Shown: positions 1 through 9,218 of the stretch, piece by piece | How the letters are laid out: every line of letters starts with the position of its first letter | How positions within the stretch are numbered: the first letter of the stretch is position 1 | Assembly: GCA_021795395.1 (NCBI GenBank) | Contig: JAJYPN010000004.1 | Location: 1-64,000 of the forward strand | Source: Pseudomonadota bacterium | GTDB lineage: Bacteria > Pseudomonadota > Gammaproteobacteria > Burkholderiales > Sulfuriferulaceae | Reading direction: 5' to 3' | DNA length: 64,000 bases | Made by a program: the position numbers and the translations under genes | The notes under the pieces: generated by a model | Databases searched by the model: none | What the model saw: the letters and a program-made list of their open reading frames with translations, nothing else | Told to the model about the DNA's origin: nothing

Positions 1-941
1 CCCAGCATGACATGCACCAGCGGATCGGCGACCAGGGCAATACCGGTGCATACCGGTAGCGCGACCAGCGCTATCGCAGCAAAGACATTCAGGTATCCCT
101 GCCGCAATATTTCCAGGTCATGCGCCATTTTTGCGTAACCGGGAAAAATGGCGCGGTTGATGGGCGCCACCAGATCGGTGGAGGGCAGGTTGGAGATTTC
201 GTACGCCAACGAGTATAAGCCGAGAGCGCTGGCGCCGGTGATTTTTCCCAGGATAAAAGTGGCGGATTGATGATTGGCGAAAAAAAGCAGGTTGTTGATG
301 AACATCCATTTGGAAAAATGAAACAATTCGTCTTTTTCAGCGAGAGAAAATCGTGGGCGGTAGGATTGGAGCATGAAACTGAATACGACGCCCATGAACC
401 TCGAAACCAGCATGCCACCGATCAGCGCCCAGTAATTTCTTAGCCAGAATGCCATGGATATGGTCACAATAAATGAAATGATTTTCTTGGCCAGCTGAAA
501 ATTGAAATCTTTGTGAAATTCAAGGTCTTTACGAAAAGCGACTATGCCGATATTCTCGAATCCCTGCACCAGCGTGCCTAATGCGAGCAGCTGAACGATC
601 AATATCAAACGGTGGTCGTTGTAAAAATGAGCTACCGACGGCGCGATCGCAAACAGTAATAATCCCTGGATCAGCGCTGCGACGATATTCAATGTCCAGG
701 CGGTATCGTAATGATCGCGATCGGCGTTCTGGTTGTGAATCAGCGTGACATCCAGGCTGAATGCGCCCAGCAGTTCGACTGCGCCGATAATGCTCATCGC
801 CATGGCCACCAGGCCGAAATCGGTAGGAATGAGCAGCCTGGCCAGAAAAACCGTACTGACCAGACCGATCCCGCGCACGACGAATCTGAGCAGGATCATC
901 CAGAATGCCCCTATGGCCATATTTTTGTTTATGGCATCCAT
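1..941 (-). CDS. Oligosaccharide flippase (Wzx/MOP-type), partial
   Basis: This is a membrane protein of the polysaccharide flippase (Wzx/MOP exporter) family, expected to move lipid-linked repeat units across the inner membrane. The frame is open from an ATG at 941 to the window edge, about 313 codons, so the C-terminus is missing; the ORF track lists only shadows here. The translation starts MDAINKNMAIGAFWMILLRF and has repeated hydrophobic helices, including LIPTDFGLVAMAMSIIGA near residue 35 and a family-typical stretch around FSKWMFINNLLFF. The ATG lies 1 bp after the stop of the preceding glycosyltransferase, so it is the last visible gene of the XrtA polysaccharide operon. The family call is firm; the substrate is inferred from context. 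Confidence 0.85.
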   Translation of the reverse strand, partial: MDAINKNMAIGAFWMILLRFVVRGIGLVSTVFLARLLIPTDFGLVAMAMSIIGAVELLGAFSLDVTLIHNQNADRDHYDTAWTLNIVAALIQGLLLFAIAPSVAHFYNDHRLILIVQLLALGTLVQGFENIGIVAFRKDLEFHKDFNFQLAKKIISFIVTISMAFWLRNYWALIGGMLVSRFMGVVFSFMLQSYRPRFSLAEKDELFHFSKWMFINNLLFFANHQSATFILGKITGASALGLYSLAYEISNLPSTDLVAPINRAIFPGYAKMAHDLEILRQGYLNVFAAIALVALPVCTGIALVADPLVHVML

Positions 942-942
942 T

Positions 943-2139
943 TTATGATCCCTTATGCATCGCCATGATCGCGCGGAACAATTCCAGTTGGCCCTGACTG
1001 ATTTCATCCCAGCCGTATTGGGCGGCGTATTTCCGGGTGGCTTCGCGCAATGGCGGTGCTGACAGCAATCGCGAGACGGCTTCCGCCAGCGCTTGCGGAC
1101 TGCGTTCATGCAACAACAGCCCGGCGGCGGGATCAGTGACGGCTTCCGGGGTGCCGCCGACAGCCGTGGCGACGACCGGAGTGCCGCAGGCCATGGCTTC
1201 GAGCAGGACATTGGCCCAGCCTTCGCGACTGGACGCAAGCACCATCACATCGGCGGCGCTGTAAAATTCAGGGAGTTTCGCCTGCGGAAGATTGCCCAGA
1301 AAATGCACCCGTTGAGTAATTCCTAATTCGCCAGCCAATTTTTGCAGGGCAGAGCGTTCCGGTCCTTCGCCTGCAATCGCCAGATGCACATCAGTCAGCA
1401 GCGCGAGCGCGCGCAAGGTCAAGTCGTGGCCTTTGGAAGTGACTAGGTTGCCCACGGACAATAATAACGGGCCGCGTATCCCCAGATCGGCGCGCAGGGT
1501 GTCGCGTTCGGCCGGACGGAAAAAATCCAGATCGACGCCGTTTCTCAGAACAATGATTTTTTTCGCATCGGCGCCGAGAGCGATCAACCTGTCGCGCAAT
1601 GCCGAGCTGACGGTAATCAGTCCTGCTGCCTGGCGCGCTGCCCACAGCATCATTTTGCGCGGTCTCGCATAGTCGGAAATCAGGTTCACATCGGAACCGC
1701 GCGAAGTTATGACCACGGGTTTGTTAAGTTGCCTGCCGAGCATGGCGGCCGCTATTCCGTCTGGGTAGAAATAATGCGCATCGATCAGATCGAAATCCTG
1801 TCCTTGGCGGATGCGTTGCCGCAACAAAGGCAGACATGCCGCAGCAATCGCGTTGGGTGCGAGGTTCATGCCGATTTTGGGTAACAGCAGGTAGCGCGGA
1901 TGAACTGTAGGAATCTGATAGCGGTTTTCAATGCGCGGAACTTGCGCAAAGCGGGCGTAATGGCCGAATCGGGGATGAGTGAAGGGAAACCACGGAACCG
2001 GCGCCATCACCGCCGGTTCGATCTGCCCGGTGCCGATCAGTTGACGCAATCGCGTTTCCACGAATATGCCGTGCCGCGGCATGACGGCATTCGGATACAG
2101 CGTGCTGAATGTCAGCAGTTTGATAGGGGTTTCAGACAT
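943..2139 (-). CDS. GT4 family glycosyltransferase, XrtA polysaccharide operon
   Basis: A family-4 (GT-B fold) glycosyltransferase that adds a sugar to the lipid-linked exopolysaccharide repeat. The donor-binding half shows LLLSVGNLVTSKGHDL, AGEGPERSALQKLA and the EGWANVLLEAMACGTPVVAT signature of GT4 enzymes; the N-terminal half carries the acceptor-side motif HGIFVETRLRQL. I place the start at the ATG at 2139 (MSETPIKLL), because the longer ORF from 2187 adds a basic leader that is simply the upstream gene read in another frame. The start overlaps the upstream glycosyltransferase by 8 bp and the stop is 1 bp from the flippase start, so translation is coupled. The sugar and linkage cannot be read from the sequence. 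Confidence 0.88.
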   Translation of the reverse strand: MSETPIKLLTFSTLYPNAVMPRHGIFVETRLRQLIGTGQIEPAVMAPVPWFPFTHPRFGHYARFAQVPRIENRYQIPTVHPRYLLLPKIGMNLAPNAIAAACLPLLRQRIRQGQDFDLIDAHYFYPDGIAAAMLGRQLNKPVVITSRGSDVNLISDYARPRKMMLWAARQAAGLITVSSALRDRLIALGADAKKIIVLRNGVDLDFFRPAERDTLRADLGIRGPLLLSVGNLVTSKGHDLTLRALALLTDVHLAIAGEGPERSALQKLAGELGITQRVHFLGNLPQAKLPEFYSAADVMVLASSREGWANVLLEAMACGTPVVATAVGGTPEAVTDPAAGLLLHERSPQALAEAVSRLLSAPPLREATRKYAAQYGWDEISQGQLELFRAIMAMHKGS

Positions 2140-3349
2140 GATGTCTGCCGACCAGCAGCGACCGGTAAATGGCCGGATAACGCGCAACGCTGGCGGTCCA
2201 GTTGCGGGTCTGCTCCACGAATTGCCGTCCGGCGCTGCGATAATCCGGCCAATGGTGCGACGCTTCGAGCAGGGCCAGGGTTTTTTCGGCCAGGTCGTGC
2301 AGATTGCCGGCCTGAAACAGCACGCCCGTTTTTCCGTCTTCGATCAGTTCGTGATGACCGCCTACATCGGACGCAATCAATAATTTTCCTTGCGCCATGG
2401 CCTCCAGCGGTTTGAGAGGGGTGACCAGTTCGGTCAGACGCATCGACAAACGCGGATAAATCAGTATGTCGATGAGATTGTAATAATCCTGTACCGACTG
2501 GTGAGGTACGCGACCGGTAAATATCACGCGATGAGCGATGCCGAGATGTTGGGCCTGCTGCCTGAGTCGCGTTTCTTCCGGACCGCCGCCGACCAGCAGC
2601 ACAAATACGTCTGGAGCGCGGCTTAAAATTTCCGGCAGCGATTGCAGCAGCAATTCCAACCCTTCGTAAGCGTAAAACGAACCGACAAAACCGAGTACGC
2701 GCGCGGCATTCAATCCCAGTCGGGTTTTCAGCTGGGCATCGGCTTCGCCGCCGGTGTGGAAGCTGTCGATATCCACTGCATTGGGAATAACCGTCACCTT
2801 GTCGCTGGCAATGCCGCGGGCGACGATATCTTGCCGTAAACCTTCGCAGATGGTGGTGACGGCATCGGCGCGTTTCAAGGCGTAAGTTTCAAGCATACGG
2901 GTAAGACGATAACGCAGACTGCCTTCGGTAGTGGTGCCGTGATCTACCGCCGCATCTTCCCAGAATGCCCGGACTTCATACACTACGGGAATATGGTAGC
3001 GTTTTCCGATGCGGATGGCGGGAAGTGCATTCAGTACCGGCGAGTGCGCGTGCAGGATATCGGGTTTGACCTGTCGCACCACTTCGTCCAAACGCTGTTC
3101 CAGCCTCTGCATGAGCGCCAGCAGATTGAGTACCGGCAGCCTGGACAGGAAGCCCGCGGCAGGAGGGGTGCGAAAGAAATCCCAGCCGTCTACGGTTTCC
3201 TGCGGTACCGTGCATCCGGTCTGTTTTTCGCTGGTGAGATGATACGTTTTCCACCCCAGCGCGTGCTGAGCGCGCAGTATGGAAAGCGTGCGAAACGTGT
3301 AACCGCTGTGTAGCGGCAGCGAATGATCAAGAATATGCAGGATGCGCAC
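2132..3349 (-). CDS. Exosortase A-associated GT4 glycosyltransferase (TIGR04063/Daro_2409-like)
   Basis: A GT4 glycosyltransferase resembling the family found beside exosortase A (TIGR04063, Daro_2409 type). The N-terminus MRILHILDHSLPLHSGYTFR is characteristic of that family, which supports a GTG start at 3349, right after the TGA of the amidotransferase gene. The ORF track extends in frame to an ATG at 3373 inside that gene. Donor-site features are VLGFVGSFYAYEGLELLL, VGGGPEETRLRQQA and TPLKPLEAMAQGKLLIASDVGG. It presumably adds one sugar of the repeat unit at the cytoplasmic face of the inner membrane. Overlaps on both sides indicate one translationally coupled operon. Confidence 0.87.
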   Translation of the reverse strand: MRILHILDHSLPLHSGYTFRTLSILRAQHALGWKTYHLTSEKQTGCTVPQETVDGWDFFRTPPAAGFLSRLPVLNLLALMQRLEQRLDEVVRQVKPDILHAHSPVLNALPAIRIGKRYHIPVVYEVRAFWEDAAVDHGTTTEGSLRYRLTRMLETYALKRADAVTTICEGLRQDIVARGIASDKVTVIPNAVDIDSFHTGGEADAQLKTRLGLNAARVLGFVGSFYAYEGLELLLQSLPEILSRAPDVFVLLVGGGPEETRLRQQAQHLGIAHRVIFTGRVPHQSVQDYYNLIDILIYPRLSMRLTELVTPLKPLEAMAQGKLLIASDVGGHHELIEDGKTGVLFQAGNLHDLAEKTLALLEASHHWPDYRSAGRQFVEQTRNWTASVARYPAIYRSLLVGRHHV

Positions 3350-3350
3350 G

Positions 3351-5252
3351 TCAGTTCCCGCTTTCTTCGGCATTGCTCAAAAAGGAGTCGAACATCAGCA
3401 GCGCCCACAATGGCGCGCTGTAATCGCGTCGCCCAGACTGATGTTCATCCACCAGATGAACGAGGTAGCGCTGGTTGAAGATGCCGCTTTCCATCAGTCG
3501 TCGACCCAATACAGATTGTCGTACCCGCTCGCGCAAGGGACCGCGGAACCAGTTGGCCAAAGGCACTGCAAACCCCATTTTGGGGCGATACAGGATATCG
3601 CCGGGCAGGTGTGCAGCCAGCGATTTTTTGAAAATATACTTGCCCTCGCTCCCGTGCAATTTATATTCCGGCGGCAGACCGGAAACCCATTCGACAAAGT
3701 GATGATCCAGTAGCGGTACGCGTACCTCCAGGGCATGAGCCATGCTGGCGCGGTCGACTTTGGTCAGTATGTCGCCCGGCAGATAGGTTTTCATGTCCAG
3801 GTATTGGATCAGCGACAACGGGTGATCGGTAGGCGATCTGGCGGCGTGAGTTTGCAATACTTCGACCGCGCGATAGCCCTGCAAACATTGCTGGAAATTC
3901 GGGCTGAACAGGGATTTGCGCATGTCGTCGCTTAACAGCGAGACGCTGTGAAAATAGGCCGCCACGCTGTCGCGCGCCAACGATTGAAAGGTGGTTTTGG
4001 CGCGGAATATCCTGGGCGCCCAATCGGCTTTGGGGTAAATTTCGCCCAACAAGCTGAATAGCGGGCGTCGTAGGCCCAGCGGCAGTCGGGATCGCATTTT
4101 TTCTTCGAGCATATGGAACCGGTAACGCCGGTAGCCAGCCAGGTTCTCATCGCCGCCATCCCCGGACAAGGCCACGGTGACATGTTTTTTAGCCAGTTCG
4201 CATACCCGGTATGTAGGCAGCGCGGAGCTGTCGGCATAAGGCTCATCGTATAAGCTGGCCAGTTGGTCGAGCAAAGCGAAGTCGTCGGGCGCGACAAATC
4301 CGGTGCTATGACGGGTACGGTAGCGATCGGCCACGCGCTGCGCATAATCGGCTTCATTGAATTTGGGATCGCCAAACCCGATGGAACAGGTATTTACTGG
4401 ATCGCTCGACAGTTCCGCCATCATGGCCACGACCGCGCCGGAATCCACGCCGCCCGATAAAAAGGCCCCCAGCGGCACTTCTGCCACCAATCGTATTCTG
4501 ACCGCTTCGCGCAGCCGATCGAGCAATTCGTGTTGTGCTTCGGTTTCGGAAATCAGGTTTTGCGGCTGGAAGGGGACATCCCAGAATTGTACCGGTTCTC
4601 TGAAAGGCTGACCTTTGACCAGCGCCAGGCTGTAGCCGGGCGGCAGTTTTTGCGTGCCCTGGTAAATGGTTCGCGGTTCGGGAACATAACCATAGGCAAA
4701 GTAGTCTTCCACTGCCCGGGGATCGATGGTTTTTTTAAAATCCGGGTAAGGCAACAGGGTTTTCAATTCAGAACCGAACAGAAAGACGCCGTTCGGCAAC
4801 AGACTGTAATACAGTGGCTTGACGCCCAGACGGTCGCGTGCCAGAAACAGGGTCTGGGTATTGCGATCCCAGAGCGCAAACGCAAACATGCCGCGGAACC
4901 GGCGTACGCATTCCGGTCCCCATTGCTCCCAGGCGTGAACGATGACCTCGGTATCGCAATGCGTGCGAAAGGTATGGCCGAGCGCTTGCAGTTCCGGCAT
5001 CAGATCGACGAAGTTGTAGATTTCGCCGTTGAACACCACCACCACGCTGCCGTCTTCGTTAAACAAGGGTTGCTGGCCTGAAGAGAGATCGATAATGGAC
5101 AGCCGGCGATGGCCGAGGCCCAGGCCGGGCTCCAGGTGCAGGCCGCCTTCATCAGGACCGCGATGGAATTGGGATTCATTCATTGCGGACAAGATATCGC
5201 GATCGATGCTTGCAGTCCCCTGGGTGTCAAAAATGCCTACGATTCCGCACAT
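3351..5252 (-). CDS. XrtA system-associated amidotransferase 1 (asparagine synthase-like)
   Basis: A 633-residue class II glutamine amidotransferase of the asparagine synthase (AsnB) type, matching the exosortase A-associated amidotransferase family (TIGR03108). The glutaminase domain begins with the catalytic cysteine directly after the initiator (MCGIVGIF) and contains GHRRLSIIDLSSGQQP and VFNGEIYN. The synthetase domain carries the ATP pyrophosphatase loop LSGGVDSGAV near residue 260 and ALSGDGGDENLAGY further on. In these clusters the enzyme is thought to amidate a sugar or peptide component of the exopolysaccharide rather than make free asparagine; that role is an inference from context. 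Its start overlaps the preceding glycosyltransferase by 16 bp. Confidence 0.92.
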   Translation of the reverse strand: MCGIVGIFDTQGTASIDRDILSAMNESQFHRGPDEGGLHLEPGLGLGHRRLSIIDLSSGQQPLFNEDGSVVVVFNGEIYNFVDLMPELQALGHTFRTHCDTEVIVHAWEQWGPECVRRFRGMFAFALWDRNTQTLFLARDRLGVKPLYYSLLPNGVFLFGSELKTLLPYPDFKKTIDPRAVEDYFAYGYVPEPRTIYQGTQKLPPGYSLALVKGQPFREPVQFWDVPFQPQNLISETEAQHELLDRLREAVRIRLVAEVPLGAFLSGGVDSGAVVAMMAELSSDPVNTCSIGFGDPKFNEADYAQRVADRYRTRHSTGFVAPDDFALLDQLASLYDEPYADSSALPTYRVCELAKKHVTVALSGDGGDENLAGYRRYRFHMLEEKMRSRLPLGLRRPLFSLLGEIYPKADWAPRIFRAKTTFQSLARDSVAAYFHSVSLLSDDMRKSLFSPNFQQCLQGYRAVEVLQTHAARSPTDHPLSLIQYLDMKTYLPGDILTKVDRASMAHALEVRVPLLDHHFVEWVSGLPPEYKLHGSEGKYIFKKSLAAHLPGDILYRPKMGFAVPLANWFRGPLRERVRQSVLGRRLMESGIFNQRYLVHLVDEHQSGRRDYSAPLWALLMFDSFLSNAEESGN

Positions 5253-6421
5253 GTCCGGTTCTCAGTCGTGTTTGTATTTGTCAATTGTGTGTCGTAAACT
5301 TGCAGGTAGGCATTCACCATCGCCTGCATGCTGTAATGGGTTTCTATATCCAGACGCGCCTTGCTGCCTTGGGAATCGATGAGCGCAGGGTAGTCGAGAT
5401 AGCGTTGCATGGCAGCGGTCAATGCATCGGCATCGCAGGCCGGCACCAATTGCCCGGTGACCTGGTCGCCGACCAGCTCCACATTGCCGCCGACCCGCGT
5501 GGCGATAACCGGCAAGCCCGTGGACATCGCTTCAAGTATGGTGTTGGATATGCCTTCAGCCAGAGAAGGCAGGACAAATACATCCATCTGGCGCATCAAT
5601 TCGGGCACGTCGTCGCGTCCTCCCGGTAGCCAGGCCATTTCTGCGCACCCTGCCGTAGCCAGCTGCGATAGCGCTTCCTGCCGCAGAGGGCCGTCGCCTA
5701 TGATCATCAGCCGTGCCGTAGCGCGGTATTCCTGTTTTGATCGGACGAGCGCGATGAAAGCGCGTATCAGCGTAGCATGATTTTTCACTGCCTGCATTCG
5801 GCCTACGCAGCCGAATACTACAAGTTTTTTTTCGGAAAAGGGCAAATCCGCGCGCTTGCTATCGGCCGGATGAAATGTGTCGGCGTCCACGCCATTATAA
5901 ATTTGCGTGATTTTCGCCGGCGGCAAGTGGATTTTTTCCAGTACGTACGATTCCAGGTCGCGCGACAGTGCGATCGTATGGTTGACAAAAGGCATCAGGC
6001 CGCGACGCAACAATATGTTTTTCCTGTTTTCGCCATTCAGGTCGCCCATATCGCGGCCGTGTTCGCCGTGTATGCGTACTTTGGCGCCCGCCAGGAAAGC
6101 CGGTACGGCCGCTTCCAGCGTTGCAAGGTTGCGGGTGTGCACGATTTGCGGTCGTATGGCGCGAAAAATGCGCCAGAGTCGCCAATATAGTCCAATATCC
6201 TGCCCTTCGCGTTTTCCGAGATCGAACAGCATTACGTCGTTCCTGCGTAGCCGTTGACGAAATTCGGTGTGCCCTTTGAGGCAGAGAATGGCGTGACGAT
6301 AACGGTTTTCCGGCATGTGATTGATCAGATTGACCAGCCCGTTTTCCAATCCGCCTGTGTCCAGACGATAGATGACATGAGCGATCAACGGCGGGCGAAC
6401 GGGAGTCGGTAGCTTGGACAT
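5237..6421 (-). CDS. PEP-CTERM/XrtA-associated sugar transferase Stp2 (TIGR03088-like, GT4)
   Basis: A GT4 glycosyltransferase of the XrtA-associated Stp2 type. Typical features are the N-terminal HVIYRLDTGGLENGLVNLIN, HTRNLATLEAAVPAFLAG around residue 95, the donor site FGCVGRMQAVKNHATLI, and EGISNTILEAMSTGLPVIATRVGG in the C-terminal half. It should act at the cytoplasmic membrane face during assembly of the lipid-linked repeat. It follows exosortase A after a 9-bp gap and overlaps the amidotransferase, which fixes its place in the operon. The donor sugar is not predictable here. Confidence 0.9.
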   Translation of the reverse strand: MSKLPTPVRPPLIAHVIYRLDTGGLENGLVNLINHMPENRYRHAILCLKGHTEFRQRLRRNDVMLFDLGKREGQDIGLYWRLWRIFRAIRPQIVHTRNLATLEAAVPAFLAGAKVRIHGEHGRDMGDLNGENRKNILLRRGLMPFVNHTIALSRDLESYVLEKIHLPPAKITQIYNGVDADTFHPADSKRADLPFSEKKLVVFGCVGRMQAVKNHATLIRAFIALVRSKQEYRATARLMIIGDGPLRQEALSQLATAGCAEMAWLPGGRDDVPELMRQMDVFVLPSLAEGISNTILEAMSTGLPVIATRVGGNVELVGDQVTGQLVPACDADALTAAMQRYLDYPALIDSQGSKARLDIETHYSMQAMVNAYLQVYDTQLTNTNTTENRTCAES

Positions 6422-6430
6422 CGCGGGAGG

Positions 6431-7999
6431 TTACCGGTCAGCGTAAGCGAGTGAACGATCAATACCGGGCAACATCTGCTGCAGGAAATCATGCAGATTG
6501 TTTTCGGCATCGATCCGATCATTGTAAGGAGTGGCGATCACGATAACCGCTGCGTCGTCCTTGCGATCCCAGAGTTTGAACTTGGCTTCTAGCAATTTGG
6601 CCAGGTAAGGATTATTGACACTATGCCCGTCAACCCAAAACCATTCCCACACCAGCAACTTATGGTTCCCGGAAATCAGTTTGTCTTCCGTCACGGGTAC
6701 GGCTTTGCCGTGGATAGAAACGTTGCGTTGGGTTGACTGCGTTTCCTGCCAGACCGGATCGCGGGTAGTGACTACCTTGTTGTCGATGGTGATCAGCTCC
6801 GTACCCGGATGCTGGTGGCGATAGTATGCCACAAACAGCGATACGAACTTGCCATCGGCCGTATAACCCTGCGTAACATGCGCCTTACTGCCGAGATAAT
6901 GAGGATGCAAGTTATCGATAACGGATGTGCTCTGTCGCCATACGCCTTGCGATGGCGGAGGGACAAGCGCGATATGGGCGGGAAGTTCCAGCTGTTGTCT
7001 GAGGTATCGGGCATATCCGGCGGGTATGAACGCCAATGCAAGGACAGCCGAGGCGGCCAGTATGAATTTACCGGCCGAAAATGCCCGGACCGGCATGATG
7101 GGAAGGGGAATACGATCCGTAGCGGCGCGCGCTACGGCTGATTCCTGGAACCATGAGCCCACCCAAAACAGCAGCAGCATTACAATACCGAAAAATATCC
7201 AGCCATAGATCAGATGATCGACACCGACCGCCAGCGTCATGTTACTCAGATGGCCGATCATGACGATCAGGTAGGCGCGCGCACCGTTGGCGAAAACGGG
7301 CACCAGCAGGGCGGCGAGTATGAACAGGAATTTTTTGAACCGGCTGCGGTAAGCCAGATGGGCGTACAGCACGCCCAGAGTGACCGATGCAACAAAATAG
7401 CGCAGACCGCTGCAAGCTTCGATTACTGACCAATTGCCGCTGGGTATGCTGATGAAATTGCCGTCGCGGTAAACCGGTATGCCGGTGAAAGCCAGGGCAT
7501 CGGCGGTAAAATTAGCGGTAAATTGGATCATTGCCGGGATCAACGATTCGCCAAACGGCACGGCGAAGAACAGAAACAGCAACGGGAAACGCAGTATGCG
7601 AAATACGGTATTGCCCAGCATTACCCATGCGGCGAGCACGATCATGCTGACCACGCTGTATTGCTGAACGACCATGGAACCCGATTGATAACCCGTTTCC
7701 CAGATGAAGCCTGCCAGCAGGAGCAGTAACAGCGGTCGGTAGGTGATGGCGGGCTGGACGACAGCCAGTTTGTCGCGTTCGCGCCAGATCAGCCAGCCGG
7801 AGATCAGCGGAATAAAAAAATCATGCATGTAGGTTTGATTGCCCAGCCAGGTTTCGACGGTAAATCGGGCCACAGCCTGATAGATGAGCAGGATAATCGC
7901 CGCCAGACTCAAAACGGTCACGGCATGGATAAGCCATACTGCATGCAGCCGCGGAGCGGCCTGTTGACCCGGTAGCGGAAAAGACGGGCTATTGCTCAT
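6431..7999 (-). CDS. xrtA: Exosortase A with C-terminal EpsI domain
   Basis: Exosortase A is a multi-spanning cysteine transpeptidase-like enzyme of the inner membrane that recognises the C-terminal PEP-CTERM signal of secreted proteins, cleaves it, and is thought to transfer them to a surface anchor. The 522-residue protein has about eight hydrophobic helices in the first 300 residues. The catalytic cysteine lies in VIEACSGLRYF (Cys196), the conserved arginine in FANGARAYLIV (Arg241) and the histidine in GVDHLIYGW (His262), so the active-site set is intact. Residues from about 310 to the end form the periplasmic EpsI domain, fused as usual in XrtA. It overlaps the upstream glycosyltransferase gene by 11 bp. 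Confidence 0.96.
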   Translation of the reverse strand: MSNSPSFPLPGQQAAPRLHAVWLIHAVTVLSLAAIILLIYQAVARFTVETWLGNQTYMHDFFIPLISGWLIWRERDKLAVVQPAITYRPLLLLLLAGFIWETGYQSGSMVVQQYSVVSMIVLAAWVMLGNTVFRILRFPLLFLFFAVPFGESLIPAMIQFTANFTADALAFTGIPVYRDGNFISIPSGNWSVIEACSGLRYFVASVTLGVLYAHLAYRSRFKKFLFILAALLVPVFANGARAYLIVMIGHLSNMTLAVGVDHLIYGWIFFGIVMLLLFWVGSWFQESAVARAATDRIPLPIMPVRAFSAGKFILAASAVLALAFIPAGYARYLRQQLELPAHIALVPPPSQGVWRQSTSVIDNLHPHYLGSKAHVTQGYTADGKFVSLFVAYYRHQHPGTELITIDNKVVTTRDPVWQETQSTQRNVSIHGKAVPVTEDKLISGNHKLLVWEWFWVDGHSVNNPYLAKLLEAKFKLWDRKDDAAVIVIATPYNDRIDAENNLHDFLQQMLPGIDRSLAYADR

Positions 8000-9218
8000 G
8001 GGAAGTGCCCGTCAGGTGGGTATTGATTCGTAACAGATTACGTTGCCAGTCATATTGTTCCACGATGGCTTGCCTGCCCGCAAGATTCGGCGATGGGGGA
8101 CTGCCGAGCAGAGCGATCGCTTGCGCCGCGAAGTCGCGGGACTGTGCGCCCACGGCACAATGAGCCTGGATCGTAGCGCTCACGCCGGCTATGGCCTGGG
8201 GAGTTGCGACTACGGATTTCGCCATGGATACCGCTTCAAGTACCTTGTTCTGTACTCCCCGGGCAATGCGCAGCGGGGCGACTGCGAAACGGGCATGCGC
8301 CAGATAAGGCCGCACATCGTCCACCTTGCCGGTGACGATTACGCCGGGTAAGCGAGCGAGTTGCCGCACCGTCTGTACCGGATTGGAACCGACGATATAA
8401 AAACGTGCGCTGCGATGCTGTTGCAGGATCAAAGGAAAAATCTCACGCGCGAACCAGTCGGCGGCATCGACGTTGGGCCAGTAATCCATTGCCCCGGTGA
8501 ATACCAGAGCCGATTCGCCGGGCAAATAGGGATTCGGGTAAGCATGTTCGGGAGAAAAATGGGACGCATCCACTCCGTTATTGAAATAATCTATTTTTTT
8601 GGCCGTATCGGGAGCCAGTCGCTGAAATAATTCTGCTTCCTGGGACGACACAAAAAATGAAGCGGTAAATTGCCGGGCAATATGGCATTCGTAATCGAAC
8701 AATCGCTTACCTTCTCGCCGGTAAATCTGGTGGTAGGGCCATTTTTTGGTCAAGGCGTATTGCTGCCATTTATCGGAATCGATGTCCACGAAATCCATGA
8801 TCCGTCTGGCCTGGCTATAGGATTCAACATACTGCGCCATGGCCGAGGAAAAAATTACCATGTCGAGGATATCGTATTTCGCTATGATCTCGTTGACCCA
8901 GGCCTGTAGCGTCTTGTCGCGATAATAGGGCAAGGACAGCGCTTCGCCGCTCAAGAAACCGGATAAGCTACGCAGTTTCCCCAGTCGGGGGGACAAGGGA
9001 CGCAGGCAGTATTCATCACTCAGCGCCTTGATGTCGGATTCATATTGCCAATCGGCCGGGTCGTCAATAAAACTGCCTATGTGCACCGTATAATTTTGCC
9101 GCAAATGCTGCAGCAAATGATAAGAACGTATCTTGTCGCCCTTGTTGGGGGGGAAGGGGATACGATGCGTCAGATAAAGCAGATGAGGTGACAAGGCTCT
9201 ATCCCAGATTTCTGACAA
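7989..9218 (-). CDS. PEP-CTERM/XrtA-associated sugar transferase Stp1 (TIGR03087-like)
   Basis: A 409-residue glycosyltransferase of the XrtA-linked Stp1 family. The diagnostic N-terminus LLYLTHRIPFPPNKGDKIRS is present, followed by the Rossmann donor domain with LVFTGAMDYWPNVDAADWF and RGVQNKVLEAVSMAKSVVAT. The ATG at 9218 gives a 20-bp overlap with the FemAB gene. A TTG at 9197, two bases after that gene's stop and preceded by GGGATAG, is an equally possible start and would give a more typical N-terminus. It adds a sugar in exopolysaccharide repeat synthesis; the exact sugar is unknown. Confidence 0.9.
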   Translation of the reverse strand: MSEIWDRALSPHLLYLTHRIPFPPNKGDKIRSYHLLQHLRQNYTVHIGSFIDDPADWQYESDIKALSDEYCLRPLSPRLGKLRSLSGFLSGEALSLPYYRDKTLQAWVNEIIAKYDILDMVIFSSAMAQYVESYSQARRIMDFVDIDSDKWQQYALTKKWPYHQIYRREGKRLFDYECHIARQFTASFFVSSQEAELFQRLAPDTAKKIDYFNNGVDASHFSPEHAYPNPYLPGESALVFTGAMDYWPNVDAADWFAREIFPLILQQHRSARFYIVGSNPVQTVRQLARLPGVIVTGKVDDVRPYLAHARFAVAPLRIARGVQNKVLEAVSMAKSVVATPQAIAGVSATIQAHCAVGAQSRDFAAQAIALLGSPPSPNLAGRQAIVEQYDWQRNLLRINTHLTGTSHEQ